Source of the DNA: Magnolia sinica
Lineage: Eukaryota; Streptophyta; Magnoliopsida; Magnoliales; Magnoliaceae
DNA length: 64,000 bases
Assembly (NCBI RefSeq): GCF_029962835.1
Contig: NC_080589.1
Coordinates: forward strand, 18,931,586 to 18,995,585
Reading direction: 5' to 3'
In this document: piece after piece, positions 1-11,368 of the stretch
Layout: each line of letters starts with the position of its first letter
How positions within the stretch are numbered: the first letter of the stretch is position 1
Position numbers and translations under genes: made by a program
The notes under the pieces: model-generated
Seen by the model: only the letters and a program-made list of their open reading frames with translations
What the model was told of the DNA's origin: nothing
Databases searched by the model: none

Positions 1-94
1 GCATCCCTGCCACGAATGTTTCCAACGTTCGGTCCTGCTGTAAAATCCTACGTGGACGCCTCAGGACACTGTACCGATTGGACGGGATGTTACA
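1..94 (-). repeat. 3' LTR of element A (first 94 bases, rest outside window)
   Basis: Read on the minus strand the LTR begins TGTAACATCCCGTCC at base 94. It aligns without gaps to 16157-16250, with about four differences. A purine tract lies directly beside it, which marks this as the 3' LTR. Confidence 0.9.
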
Positions 95-332
95 ATCTAC
101 CCCCCTTACAAATAAATTTCGTCCTCGAAATTTGTACCTGATCATATTGCTGAAGCAGGGATGGGTAATGCTTTCGGACTCCTGCTTCCGTCTCCCACGT
201 GGCCTCTTCTTCATCGTGATGAGTCCATAGTACCTTGACCAACGGAATGACCTTGTTGCGCAAGACTTGCTCCTTCCTATCAAGTATTCGAGTGGGCCGA
301 AGGATGTAGGTGGCATTTTCCTTAAGTTCCAC
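90..332 (-). pseudogene. Chromodomain (C-terminal end of element A polyprotein)
   Basis: An 80-residue frame holding the end of the chromovirus polyprotein. Visible hallmarks are ILDRKEQVLRNK, the strand IPLVKVLW, and an acidic stretch followed by ATWE, which together match the Tekay-type integrase-linked chromodomain that tethers integration complexes to chromatin. It is one base out of frame with the integrase ORF ending at 339, where a TGA stop follows HIIR. The frame continues through the polypurine tract, and its TAA stop is formed by bases 3-5 of the LTR. The apparent start Met is just the first Met after the frameshift, not a real start. Confidence 0.85.
95..108 (-). promoter_or_regulatory. 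Polypurine tract of element A
   Basis: On the minus strand TAAGGGGGGTAGAT immediately precedes the 3' LTR. It is the expected plus-strand primer for reverse transcription. The reading frame of the chromodomain runs through it. Confidence 0.8.
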
Positions 333-338
333 TTGTTC

Positions 339-1998
339 TCACCTGATGATGTGCGAAGGATCTGGGACATACTTCTTCAGCATTGATACATGGAAGACGT
401 TATGCACTCCGGCTAGAGGTGTGGGTAGGGCCAAGCGATAGGCGACCGCTCCCACACGGTCCAAAACCTGAAAAGGCCCGATGAACCGTGGCGCAAGCTT
501 TCCTTTCTTGCCAAAGCGCAACACGCCCTTCATTGGGGAGATCTTGAGAAATACATGGTCCCCAACCTCAAATTCCAAGTCCCTTCGCCTTGTGTCGGCA
601 TAGCTTTTCTGTCTGCTTTGAGCCGTCAGGAGGCGGCGCCGGATAATTCCAATCTTTTCAGTCGTGATCCGTACCAGGTCCGGCCCGAGCAAACCCTTCT
701 CGCCGATTTCCTCCCAACAATGCGGAGCTCGGCATGGACGCCCATACAAGGCCTCGTATGGTGCCATTCCGATGCTAGCTTGGAAGCTATTGTTGTAGGC
801 GAACTCGGCATATGGGAGGCAATCGTCCCAACTCTCCTGGAAGTCTAGAACACAAGCGCGCAACATGTCCTCCAGAATCTGGTTTACTCGCTCGGTTTGC
901 CCATCTGTTTGTGGGTGGAAGGCGGTACTAAACTTCAGTTTCACTCCCATAGCTTCTTGAATGCGAGTCCAAAAGATCGACGTGAAACGAGCATCCCGGT
1001 CCGACACAATCTCCAATGGGACGCCATGGAGCCGCACTATCTCTTTGATATACAGTTTAGCCAAGTCATCGGCGGAGCTAGAAGTCTTGATTGGCAGGAA
1101 GTGGGCTGATTTGGTTAGCCTATCCACAATCACCCATATCGAGTCGTGCCCCTTTCTAGTCTTGGGTAAACCGGTAATGAAGTCCATGGATATGAAGTCC
1201 CACTTCCATTCCGCTATAGGCATGGGCTGCAATAGGCCCAGTGGTCGGCGGTGTTCGGCCTTAACTTGTTGACAGGTGAGGCATCGGGATACATATTCTG
1301 CTATTTCCTTTTTCATGTTGTCCCACCAATAGGTTCGCTTTAGGTCCTGGTACATCTTTGTACTACCAGGATGCATCGTCAACTTGGAATTGTGGGCGGC
1401 ATTTAGAACTTCTTCTCGCAATCCCTGGAGGTTTGGAACACAATGGTGGCCTCGGTACTGCAATCCCCCGTCGATACCGACCCTCCATTCGGACTTCTCA
1501 TCATTCTTTGTCCCTTCCCTCATCTTCCTTAATAGCTCGTCGCTCCTTTGGGCTTCAATGATTTTACTGTCAATCATTGGCTGGGCTTGAACATGAGCTA
1601 TGAATTCGTATGGTTCTTCCACCGTTAGCTTCATGTCGAAGTCCCGAACAAATTCCACCATGTCCCACTCTCTCACCATTAACGGGGCCGCAAATTCAAT
1701 TGTCCTCTTGCGACTTAAGGCATCTGCCACCAAGTTGGCTTTGCCAGGATGATATGAGATGTCAAACTTGAAGTCTTTCAACGTCTCCATCCAGCGACGC
1801 TGTCTCATGTTCAGGTCCTTCTGGGTGAAGATGTATTTGAGGCTCTTGTGATCAGAGAAGAGCTCAAATTCCTCACCATAGAGATAGTGTCTCCATGTCT
1901 TCAATGCGAAAACCACAGCCGCAAGCTCAAGGTCATGAGTAGGGTAGCTCTCCTCATGCTTCCTTAACTGTCGAGACGCATAAGCAATCGCCCTGTCT
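339..1998 (-). pseudogene. RNase H and integrase of element A
   Basis: The open part (339-1916) encodes the second half of RNase H (DHKSLKYIF, then [15 protein letters not shown]), followed by integrase. The integrase zinc-binding part reads [12 protein letters not shown] then CLTCQQ (H..H..C-x2-C). The catalytic triad is visible as D in [12 protein letters not shown] in IVSDRDARF and E in DGQTERVNQ, so the integrase core is chemically complete. Upstream the frame can be read to about 1998 ([17 protein letters not shown]), where a TAA replaces a probable Gln codon after VLM. Downstream it ends in a TGA caused by the frameshift before the chromodomain. Typical length and order for a chromovirus. 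Confidence 0.92.
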
Positions 1999-2000
1999 TT

Positions 2001-2732
2001 TTACATGAGTACGCAACTTAAACCCACATGAGAGGCATCGGTATACACGGTGTACTTGACCCCTTGCTCAGGTAGCACAAGTACAGGAGCGGACGTCAAC
2101 CTGTCCTTCAACTCTTGGAATGCCGCCTCCGCCTTTTCTTTCCAGGCAAATTTGAGATCCTTCCGGGTTAACTGGGATAGTGGCCGGGCTATCTTCGAGA
2201 AGTACTTAATGAATCTGCGGTAATAGCCTGCAAGACCAAGGAAGCTTCGTACTTCTGTAACCGATTTCGGTTGCTTCCAACCCTGTACCGCTGCCACCTT
2301 GGCGAGATCCACCGATATCCCTTCCTTAGTCACAACATGTCCCAGAAACTTGATCTCCTCCTTCCAGAAGGCGCATTTTCTAAACTGCACAAATAGTTGA
2401 TTTTTCTCCAGGGTTTCGAAGACTGCTCTTAAATGCTCTCCATGCTTTTCACGACTCTCTGAATAGATTAATATGTCATCGATAAACACGATAACAAATC
2501 GGTATAAGAAAGGCCTAAGGATTCTGTTCATGAGGTCCATGAAGACCGCTGGAGCGTTGGTGAGTCCAAATGGCATAACTAGGAACTCATAATGGCCAAA
2601 GCAGGTCCTGAAGGCCGTTTTCTGAATATCCTCGTCCCTAACTCGCAACTGATGGTACCCGGACTTTAGATCGATCTTGGAGAAGTATTGAGCACCCCTC
2701 AACTGGTCGAACAAATCGTCGATTCTAGGCAA
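2001..2732 (-). pseudogene. Reverse transcriptase core of element A
   Basis: Contains the RT fingers/palm: [42 protein letters not shown] and the catalytic FIDD box in [14 protein letters not shown]. These are followed by the connection region ([23 protein letters not shown]) and the start of RNase H ([14 protein letters not shown]). It is separated from the upstream RT start by an in-frame TGA between TV and NKYPLP, a likely Arg or Lys codon mutated to stop. The following stop after VLM separates it from RNase H. All catalytic Asp residues are still present. Confidence 0.93.
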
Positions 2733-2744
2733 CGGATATTTGTT

Positions 2745-3790
2745 TCAAACAGTCATTTGGTTCAGCTTTCTGTAATCCACGCATAGCCGCAAAGAGCCGT
2801 CCTTCTTCTTTACGAATAGGACCGGAGCTCCCCATGGCGACACGCTGGGTCTGATGAAACCCGACTCTAGCAAGTTGTCGATTTGAGTACGCAATTCTTC
2901 CATCTCACATGGAGGCATGCGGTAGGTAGGCAAGGAGACGGGCTTGGCTCCTGGGACTAGCTCGATCGTGAAGTCTATCTCGCATCGAGGTGGTAGTCCA
3001 GGTATGTTTTTGAATACGTCCCAAAAATCATGGACCACGGGCGTGTCCGATATCGAGGGTCCAGAATATCCGTCCTCCAATGATGCATAACACGAAATCC
3101 TGCGTTCGTAGCTGACCTGGACTGGAAACGTGAGGGAAGAACCGTCGTCCTCAAATATCTTCACTGTCTTCGCATCGCAATCAATTTCTGCTTTCATCAT
3201 TGTCAACCAATCCATGCCCAGGATGACGTCGTAGTGGAAAATTTTAGTCACCATCAAATCCACGTGAGCCACCTTGCATCCCAAGTCGATGGGGCAACTA
3301 TAACATATCTTCGTCGCCTCCGTAAAAGTGCCGGCGGCCGCAATGATCTTTACTCCTACGAAGGGGCTAGGGCGTAGCCCCAAGTGCTTAACAGTCGCAT
3401 GCGATATGAGGGAAGCAGTGGACCCGGTGTCCACTAAAAGGAATATGGGAGTACCTTGGATGTCGGCCGTTAACTCGAAGGCCGTAGGTGTGGGAATAGC
3501 CGCGTCTTGGCCCTCAACGGCTAGGGCATGCACTCGAGCCTGTTGTGGAAAATTTGGCCGTTGCATGGGCCGCTGTGGGGGTCGAACCTGAGGCGGTGGT
3601 GGACGCCGAAATTCTTGACTCGGCCCCATTGCCCGCAGGGGCAGAATCTGTAAAGCCGGCTGGGGAGGCCTAATGTTGCGTTGCGGCGGAGTAAACCCGA
3701 GGTCTCTCATCCTCGTAAAACAGTAGGGCTCGGAATGTCCCGCCCTTCTGCAGTAAGTACACGTGTGGGCCGGTCGCGTAGAAGAGGCTA
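2745..3790 (-). pseudogene. Gag zinc knuckle, aspartic protease and RT N-terminus of element A
   Basis: Read on the minus strand: a CCHC knuckle ([14 protein letters not shown], spacing C-x2-C-x4-H-x4-C), a proline/arginine-rich linker, a retropepsin-like protease with the active-site [12 protein letters not shown] and later ILGMDWL, then the RT start with [20 protein letters not shown]. The ORF as read starts at 3824, but the first residues (to about 3791) come from antisense LTR of element B, so the true gag has been cut just before the knuckle. The upstream gag domain is absent here; a gag-position ORF lies beyond B at 11369-12087. Confidence 0.9.
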
Positions 3791-4503
3791 GATGACGGGT
3801 GGCTAATTCTGGATGCTGTAGCACGTGCCCTTAGGATCTTTGGGTTATCGTTTCGCTAGCTCCCAGACCACCGACTATCGACCCCTGTCCGACTGGATGA
3901 TTTTCCCAGGTCGATGATTTGCATGGGTGACGAGCCCAAGTCCGGCTGGATGTGCATCCCCAGGCCGATGTGCATTCATGCATTCATACATTTAAAAAGA
4001 TTGCATCATGTATTGTTTTGATTGCCTTGTTGTTTTATAATTATGCTTACCTAATGCGGCGGTGTGTAATCTTAAGGGGAATTCACACTGAGCTGGCCAC
4101 TTATCCATCAAATATACAACCGTACAGGTAGTGCAGGTGGCCCCGTATATTGGTGAGGAGCAGGCTATGGTTGACAAGGGTACATGATTCTATTTGTTAA
4201 GGGTAGCTACAGGATTTTACAGTTCAAGATTGTTGCAGTTTACCTTGTTTCACATGTAATATTATTTCATTTTGTATTCGTGAGGATGACGACATTGGTT
4301 TGTATAAGTCATTATGGGCAACCACTTGTATATTCTAAATGAAAATTTAAACTTCCTTTTTAGCTTACTTGTTCATTCTACGCTCATCAGCTTACTCTGA
4401 TAAGGAGAAAAAAAAACGTGAATTTGACCATCCTTTAAAGTTAACACTCGGGCTTTTGGAAAACGAGTCATATACTCGGGTCCTGAAGATTCGGGGCGTT
4501 ACA
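3791..4503 (+). repeat. 5' LTR of element B, last 713 bases only
   Basis: Matches the last 714 bases of the LTR at 10655-11368. It ends GGGGCGTTACA and is followed directly by the primer binding site. About 4.7 kb of its upstream part is missing; the break at 3790/3791 joins it to the gag knuckle of element A. Confidence 0.88.
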
Positions 4504-4521
4504 GTTGGTATCAGAGCATAG
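4504..4521 (+). promoter_or_regulatory. Primer binding site of element B (initiator Met tRNA)
   Basis: GTTGGTATCAGAGCATAG follows the LTR end. TGGTATCAGAGC is the usual plant site for the 3' end of initiator methionine tRNA. Confidence 0.9.
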
Positions 4522-5949
4522 TTTAGACAAACTTGGCCTTGGGAAATGACCTTATACAAACTTTAAATGTCTCAAGTTAGAATGTTTGAAATTAGAAATT
4601 TGAACTTAGGTGAACTTCCCTTAGATTTAGAAGAATGATTCTGAATATAGAAACCCAAACTTAGTTTCCCCTCGTAAATAATTAAGATAGTCAGTTGAAA
4701 TGATGTGAAATCCCTTATATGTAGAAGTAATTGAGAATAGAGGAACCCAAAACTTTAGGCCCCCTTGAAACTTGTTTGGAGGACTGAAGAATTTAAGAAT
4801 GAACTTAGGTCCCCCTTAGAAATTATTAGAATAACCATTTGAACTCATTTGAACTTCCCCTGTAGTTAGGAGAAATCGAGAACATAGAAATTCCAGATCT
4901 TAGGCCCTTAGCACATTTTTGGATGATCTTAGGACTTGGGAATTGAACTTAGATTCCCTTGGAAATCTCATGTTTGGTCAATTGAACTAGGAGTTAAACT
5001 TAGGTACTGTGGAAGAACAAATACCGACCATGACACATTGGAGATCCAACAAGAACATTCCTTGGACTTAACCCTTGGTGAACAAATTTTATAAATCTCG
5101 AAATTTGAACTTCTTTAAAGATTTTGTAGTTAGAAATCATGTGGTTGTCATCTCCAGGGAATGAAACAACCTTAGGCATTGTAAGGAAATCCCATTACTC
5201 ACCACATTGTACATTAGGTCAGTCGTGGGTCAGTCGTAAATGTTCCCCAAACTTGAAGAATCATAGTAGGGGTTATAGATTAAATTCCCTAATGCATCTC
5301 GTTAACTAGAGACAAGAGTTTTCGTGAATCTCAACACTTAAGATTAATTAGTGACGAAGTCATAGAATTCTGAGTAAATTTTCAACCTGAGACTAAGCAT
5401 ATTAGAACTAGATTTGAAAATTTCAAACTCAGGTTCCATATAGAAATCCTGGTCTTGAAATTTTCAAGTAGTGCATTAGATGATCAGAGCACGCAGTGGA
5501 AGCGTAATGGGCCGCATAAACTTGAGGATATAAGATTACATGATATTTTCTAGGAGTCCAGAATAATCAGGATCGCGGATTGATGGAACCATATTTAAAT
5601 GAGGTTTACATGGTTTGACTCGAATTCTATGTCCTAGCAAATCTCAATGACTCCAATACTCTGATCAAGTAAAGGATCGAGATTTAACAGGATTATGAAT
5701 GGATACCAAAATCCTCTGTCCTACGCAGACAGATGATCGATGTATCGGGCTCAAACCTACTACGACCATCTATTCGTGCTAGCCTGAACATTGGAAATTT
5801 GAAATCTTTAAGGGGGGTAGCTTGCAATGACTCTAGTTCTAGTAGCGAGTTATGGGCACTTATACAAATAACCTTAATGCAGAACACCAACAGATGCATA
5901 TGGACATCGTAAGAAAGATTGTGCTAAATCTCGAGGACGAGATTCTCTT
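4522..5949 (+). other. Non-coding interior of element B
   Basis: No reading frame resembling gag or pol on either strand. The stretch is AT-rich. From about 4560 to 5000 it contains degenerate copies of a unit of roughly 110-120 bases with recurring phrases such as TTTGAACTT, CTTAGG plus CCCC and GAGAATAGA. The last part (5900-5950) has a second, weaker purine tract at about 5810. Confidence 0.6.
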
Positions 5950-5963
5950 TAAGGGGGGTAGAT
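5950..5963 (+). promoter_or_regulatory. Polypurine tract of element B
   Basis: TAAGGGGGGTAGAT immediately before the LTR start TGTAACACCCC. The sequence is identical to the tract of element A, showing that the two belong to related chromovirus families. Confidence 0.85.
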
Positions 5964-8900
5964 TGTAACACCCCGAACTTTTCAATACCCGAGTATTGAA
6001 AGTCCTCGAGTGTTACCATAAATTTAACTTAGTATATATATGTGTACGGTACCAATCTAGTCAACCTAACCCTACATCCATCCTCCAACATGAATTTGAC
6101 AGATTATGAATGATATTCATCCATAAATCAAGTTGTCCGACCATTGCTCATTTAGTTCGATATATGTACCTTCCTTTAACTAAATCAGTGAATAAGTCTT
6201 TATTTATAATGATTTAAATATAAGTCCTTTTATAAGAATTGCTTAGAAAATGGCATATAATCATCTAGAACCATTAGATTTCACAAAACTCTTAAATCAA
6301 CAATAATTACAAAAATGCCATCGACATATTCCCTGAATTTCAACTCACGAGGTTCTTATGATCCGTTTTGTGTGAAACTTTATACCAGGCCTAATTATCA
6401 TAAATTAACCGTACACATCAAATTTCAGCCCTTAGATCACATTAATTTAGCTACTTGATCCCTACATCCGTCCGTGCACTTATCAGACCAAGATTCTGAT
6501 CCATCCATCTTATTCACACCATATGAATATGCTTAACCCACCATTAGAATCAGAATCTGAGAAACTTTCACGTGTAAGAAAGTCACTCGAATCTAACGTA
6601 ATATAAGCCCAACCCCTAATCACTCTAGAAACCTATTTTATGTCTATCCGTTTACGAAACTAACCGTACATCAACCCACATACATGCCTGGAGTGCATAC
6701 TATCAAGTTTCCATATTTTTAACAAGTCATTTGACCACCCATCCTGATTGGATCCGCCAAATGGGTCATCCGAATATGAGAATAAATTGATCATCATGAA
6801 GATCTTAGGGTTTAGGTCCCAACTACCTGGTAACTTGTCAATCGGAGATATATAAATGTTATTTTGAATTATGGAGTGTGTAGGCCACTAAAGGAGCATC
6901 TTGGACATCCTTGGGAGATCGGGGCCCAAATTGGACCAAGAGAAAGAGCACAAAAAATGAACAATGTCCGCCAAAATTCAAGAAATTCGGGCGGCGCACT
7001 TCGACGTAATGGACGTCGGAAGCTGATTGAGAAATGAATGGCAAGATCGTAAATATTCATGAATGTCATTACATAATACCGTTGAAGCTAAAAACATATC
7101 GTACGGCCCACCCGATCAACAGATCTGCCCCATTTTTGGACCATAATCCCAGCAGAGTATGTTAAACACAATGAACAGAGCGGATCGTACAACTACAAGT
7201 AGTAAAGTAGATTTCTCACAAAATATCTCAACTCATTCAAAATTCATACGTGCATGGGATTTGACGGTAAATACCATTTAATGCATTAACGGACCGTGCA
7301 GCTCACCTGAAGTTTGGATCTATTTCAAATTTTGGACCATGGGTTAGCACGATGTGCCAAAGATGGTGGACGGAGTGGATTTCTTAACAAGCATCACTGT
7401 GGGCCCCACTTGATTTTTTTTCCTCGCCCTGCATGCAAGTCCAGATTTTTCACGTAAATGAATTCCTGGTTCAACGTGAACATGGTCCCGCGGTGATTAA
7501 AGGGTGGCCCACTTGAGTTACATATCGACCCCTATAACACACCCAAACACACCTTAGGATCATTAGAATCCTTTTGACCATCGATGTTTAATTTCGAGGT
7601 GATCCAACCATCAAACTCACTGGAATTTTTAATTAGAGTTAAAAACAAATGAAAATTTGGTGTATAGCCCACCTAGACCTTAGATCAGTCTGATCAACGA
7701 CCAAGGTCCGTTAGTGGAGCTTCTAGAACTCAATGGATGAAGTAGATTTGGCAAGGAGTTGGTGGACCCTACCTCTAGATTTAGAATGTGCACACAGCAC
7801 ATGTGCACCAGCAGCACACCGAATGGCATGCGTGGTCAGACCAGTCTCTGACCCGCCATTTCCCGAAAATGGGAATCCTCCCGCTGCGCTGCCGTTTAAA
7901 ACACGGCTCGTTGTGTTTTTCCCTCCCTCGTTTGATTAAGAAATGGCCCATCATGAGGGGTCATATCAATGATCCAAACCGTCCATCGTGTTAAGCACCG
8001 TGGGTTCAACCAAAACCTACAAACTTCACATGTTTCAGCACATGTTCAAGCACACGATTCCCGGCGCAAACCGACCCTATAAACACAACATTTTGAAAAC
8101 GGAAACGTTTTGACAGGCCAGTTGGCACGATCCGGGTGCTGGGCATCGGGCTTGATCTGGATCGTCCAAACAGAAGATATCTCGGCCGTCCATTTGCCTG
8201 GGGGGTTTCAAATGAAACCGTGGATGGTTTCAGTTTTTACCCACTGGTTTTGGAAGGTGGTTTTGGGCAGATTCAATCCCCACCGTTCGGCATGCATCCA
8301 ACGATTCTGGGAGGTCTAAGGTTTCGAAAGAGGAAAGCCTATATAGCAAAAGGATCGGCTCTCCATTCCTTGTAGCCGCACATGAGAAAAACAGTCCGTT
8401 CTTTCTCACGTCGAACCCACCATGAAAGCTTCCATGAAGCTTCAATGTATCACCTCTCCAAGCTCCTAGTGACCTGTACTCACCACGTAGATGCCTCCTT
8501 TTGGAGAAAAATCCGCCCGATAGGAAGCCACCATTGCCGCTGGTCATCTTCCTCGTTTGGGACTACATTGAGTCACGGTTCAGGTAAGGCCTGACACCTC
8601 TCCCTAATAGCTAAAACAAAGGCCCATCTAGGGTCCGAATCATGTGGGGTGGGGCCACTGGCCGTCTGTTTCCATTTCACCAGGCGTTTCGACTAAGATC
8701 AGGCTGAAAACGTGACCTGTGAGCAGCTGTATTCAGTTAAAAACGGCTGGAAATCAGCCAAATGCTAAGCTTAAAAACAGATGAGATTGTAAACATAGCA
8801 TCAACAGAAGGACAACTGGAAATTTCCACGTAGAACGGCTGAGATTTCAGCTTTCTAGCAGCAGGGAAAAGGTCCCATGGCTGGGCCGTTGGCAGGCCTG

Positions 8901-11368
8901 TAAACGGACCAAGTCCTGGCCGTCCCTGTCCCTATAAGAACCTTGATTTGGGGCTGAGATTATCCTCACCAACGGTCCAGATGGAAGGGCGTCTCTGGCC
9001 TGAGAAAATAACTGAAAAGCGGCCTGCAATATGGTCAAGCACGTTGGCAGTAGGGGTGATGCAGGCAATGGGCCTCACTGTACAATGCAGCGGGCCGCAC
9101 CTAAGATCAAAATGCACATGGGCCCCACCATATATATAGTGGGCCGAACTCTGGTCCAGATCTGTGGACTGAGATCAACCTTAGCTGGGGTTGTAATGTG
9201 GGCCATGGGCAGCCCCTATCATGAGCCACATTTTGGGCTGAGAACAGTCCTAGATTTGGGTTGAAATCAGCCCCAGTCCAGGCCTAAAATCAGGCCCAAG
9301 ATTAAGTCCAGTTCGGGCCTTAGGCAAGGCCAAACTAGTGGCCCAATTTCCCATATTAATGAGCCCTTCAGACCCACACTAGGCTATTATTTTTGTATTA
9401 TTGCCATTACTACTGTTAGGATTGTTAATATTAGTAAAGATTAGCCATTAGTAAATGATCTATACTAATATTAGTTATGGTAGTCAAGAATAAAATAAAA
9501 TAATATAATATCACTGCTAAATACTAGTGTCTTGTTTTGTCACTCTTAAATATTAGTATAAATAGTGGATTATAATGATAATTATCATCGTAATGATTTT
9601 TAGTAGCATGTTAGCTAATATTAATACTGTCATTAATATTAATAATTAGCTTATAGTTACTAGGTTAGCATGGTAAATAAATTTTACATTAATTAGCGTT
9701 CAAATCCCAGAAATATGAGCTTAGAACTAAAACTCTAGGATGAAAATCCTAATTTTACATCAAAACCCTACGATAAGTAAATTCAAGCCATGATCTTAAA
9801 CCTAGGTAGTACGTAGAACTTGGATCTAATTGTTCAAGTTCATGATTTTTGATAGGATACGATTCTAAGGGTGCAATTACTTAGCGACACTAGAAGGCGA
9901 TTCAAAGTGTAAGGTGATGATTTTTCCCCTTGAGCTTTCCATATTCTCATTAGCTTAAGTTATAGTTTATATTTAAATTTATATTTGATATCTCTCTCTT
10001 ATAATCACATGTGTTAGCTGGTGGAAATTGAATTGCTACATTGCCTGTTTAATGTTCATCCTATATATTTGTTCATGAATTATTTATGAATTGCTCATGG
10101 AACTTGAATTGGTACACCAGTGGGAAACCCCCACCTATATGTGTACACCCATACTTGGGATGTAACCCGACTGATTGTAATAGTAATGGACCTTCGGCTT
10201 AGTGGTTATTGAATGGTGGTTTAAATTAACCAGTGATGTGGGCCTACCATCCAGGGTTGTTGTGTCCAACGATTTTCAAGGATGGTCTTTTATCGCACGA
10301 TTTTGATACTCGCCCTATGTGGCTTATTTTGATATTTGTCTTGCTTTGATATCACCGTATCTGTCCTTGTCCTGGTATTTTTCTATATGGGCTCGATGTT
10401 TTTATACTGTGCAACCATGCGATGGCAAGCCTCATATGTTATAATATGATTGACCACTAGTCGACGGTTTTCCATTAAACATCCTAAGGTGGTAGCCTCA
10501 TGGGCCGGGGATGGTGGTAATGGGACACTATGCCCGAGCCGTCGGCCTACGCTGGGCCATGTGCTCCCCGTAGTGACCGTGAGCGTATTTAAATTGGCTG
10601 ATTGTAACTGGTCTAATAACGGTTTGGCTAATCATGCATCCATAGCATGTTGGCGATGACGGGTGGCTAATTCTGGATGCTGTAGCACGTGCCCTTAGGA
10701 TCTTTGGGTTATCGTTTCGCTAGCTCCCAGACCACCGACTATCGACCCCTGTCCGACTGGATGATTTTCCCAGGTCGATGATTTGCATGGGTGACGAGCC
10801 CAAGTCCGGCTGGATGTGCATCCCCAGGCCGATGTGCATTCATGCATTCATACATTTAAAAAGATTGCATCATGTATTGTTTTGATTGCCTTGTTGTTTT
10901 ATAATTATGCTTACCTAATGCGGCGGTGTGTAATCTTAAGGGGAATTCACACTGAGCTGGCCACTTATCCATCAAATATACAACCGTACAGGTAGTGCAG
11001 GTGGCCCCGTATATTGGTGAGGAGCAGGCTATGATTGATAAGGGTGCATGATTCTATTTGTTAAGGGTAGCTACAGGATTTCACAGTTCAAGATTGTTGC
11101 AGTTTACCTTGTTTCACATGTAATATTATTTCATTTTGTATTCGTGAGGATGACGACATTGGTTTGTATAAGTCATTATGGGCAACCACTTGTATATTCT
11201 AAATGAAAATTTAAACTTCCTTTTTAGCTTACTTGTTCATTCTACGCTCATCAGCTTACTCTGATAAGGAGAAAAAAAAAACGTGAATTTGACCATCCTT
11301 TAAAGTTAACACTTGGGTTTTTGGGAAATGAGTCATATACTCGGGTCCTGAAGATTCGGGGCGTTACA
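5964..11368 (+). repeat. Complete 3' LTR of element B (about 5.4 kb)
   Basis: Starts TGTAACACCCCGAA and ends GGGGCGTTACA. The first and last 30 or so bases are imperfect inverted repeats of each other, extending the usual TG...CA. A TATA-like box lies at 8339-8346. The stretch holds no gene; short ORFs on both strands (for example around 7733-8594) show no family resemblance. The region 9350-9700 is very AT-rich. The final 714 bases duplicate 3791-4503. The right border at 11368 falls exactly in the gag-position ORF of element A. Confidence 0.8.
8339..8346 (+). promoter_or_regulatory. TATA-like box inside LTR of element B
   Basis: CTATATAG lies in a GC-richer part of the LTR near its middle, as expected for the U3/R border. 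Transcription from here would make an R-U5 of about 3 kb. No direct evidence of use. Confidence 0.4.

Larger units (their letters stand above)
3791..11368 (+). mobile_element. Element B: non-coding LTR retrotransposon with a 5.4 kb LTR, nested in A
   Basis: A plus-strand element defined by a truncated 5' LTR (3791-4503), a primer site starting TTGGTATCAGAGC, a short interior, a polypurine tract and a full 3' LTR (5964-11368). The two LTR copies match over 3791-4503 and 10655-11368 with about ten differences, so it is fairly young. The interior of about 1.45 kb encodes no recognisable gag or pol, so it must be non-autonomous (LARD-like). The LTR is about 3.7 times longer than the interior. Its left end is deleted together with part of element A gag. 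No target duplication can be seen because the left end is lost. Confidence 0.85.

Noticed and set aside
555-1590. Plus-strand ORFs of 61-103 codons opposite integrase
   Set aside because: Shadows of the minus-strand pol gene.
3792-4503. Reading 3792-4503 and 10656-11368 as complete 0.7 kb LTRs (TGACGGG...TTACA)
   Set aside because: A TGTAACACCCC start right after a polypurine tract at 5964, and the inverted match between that start and the LTR end, favour a 5.4 kb LTR; flanks of the short version show no target duplication.
7733-9264. Several ORFs of 60-105 codons in the LTR of element B
   Set aside because: No domain or family resemblance, both strands open equally, and they lie wholly within an LTR.
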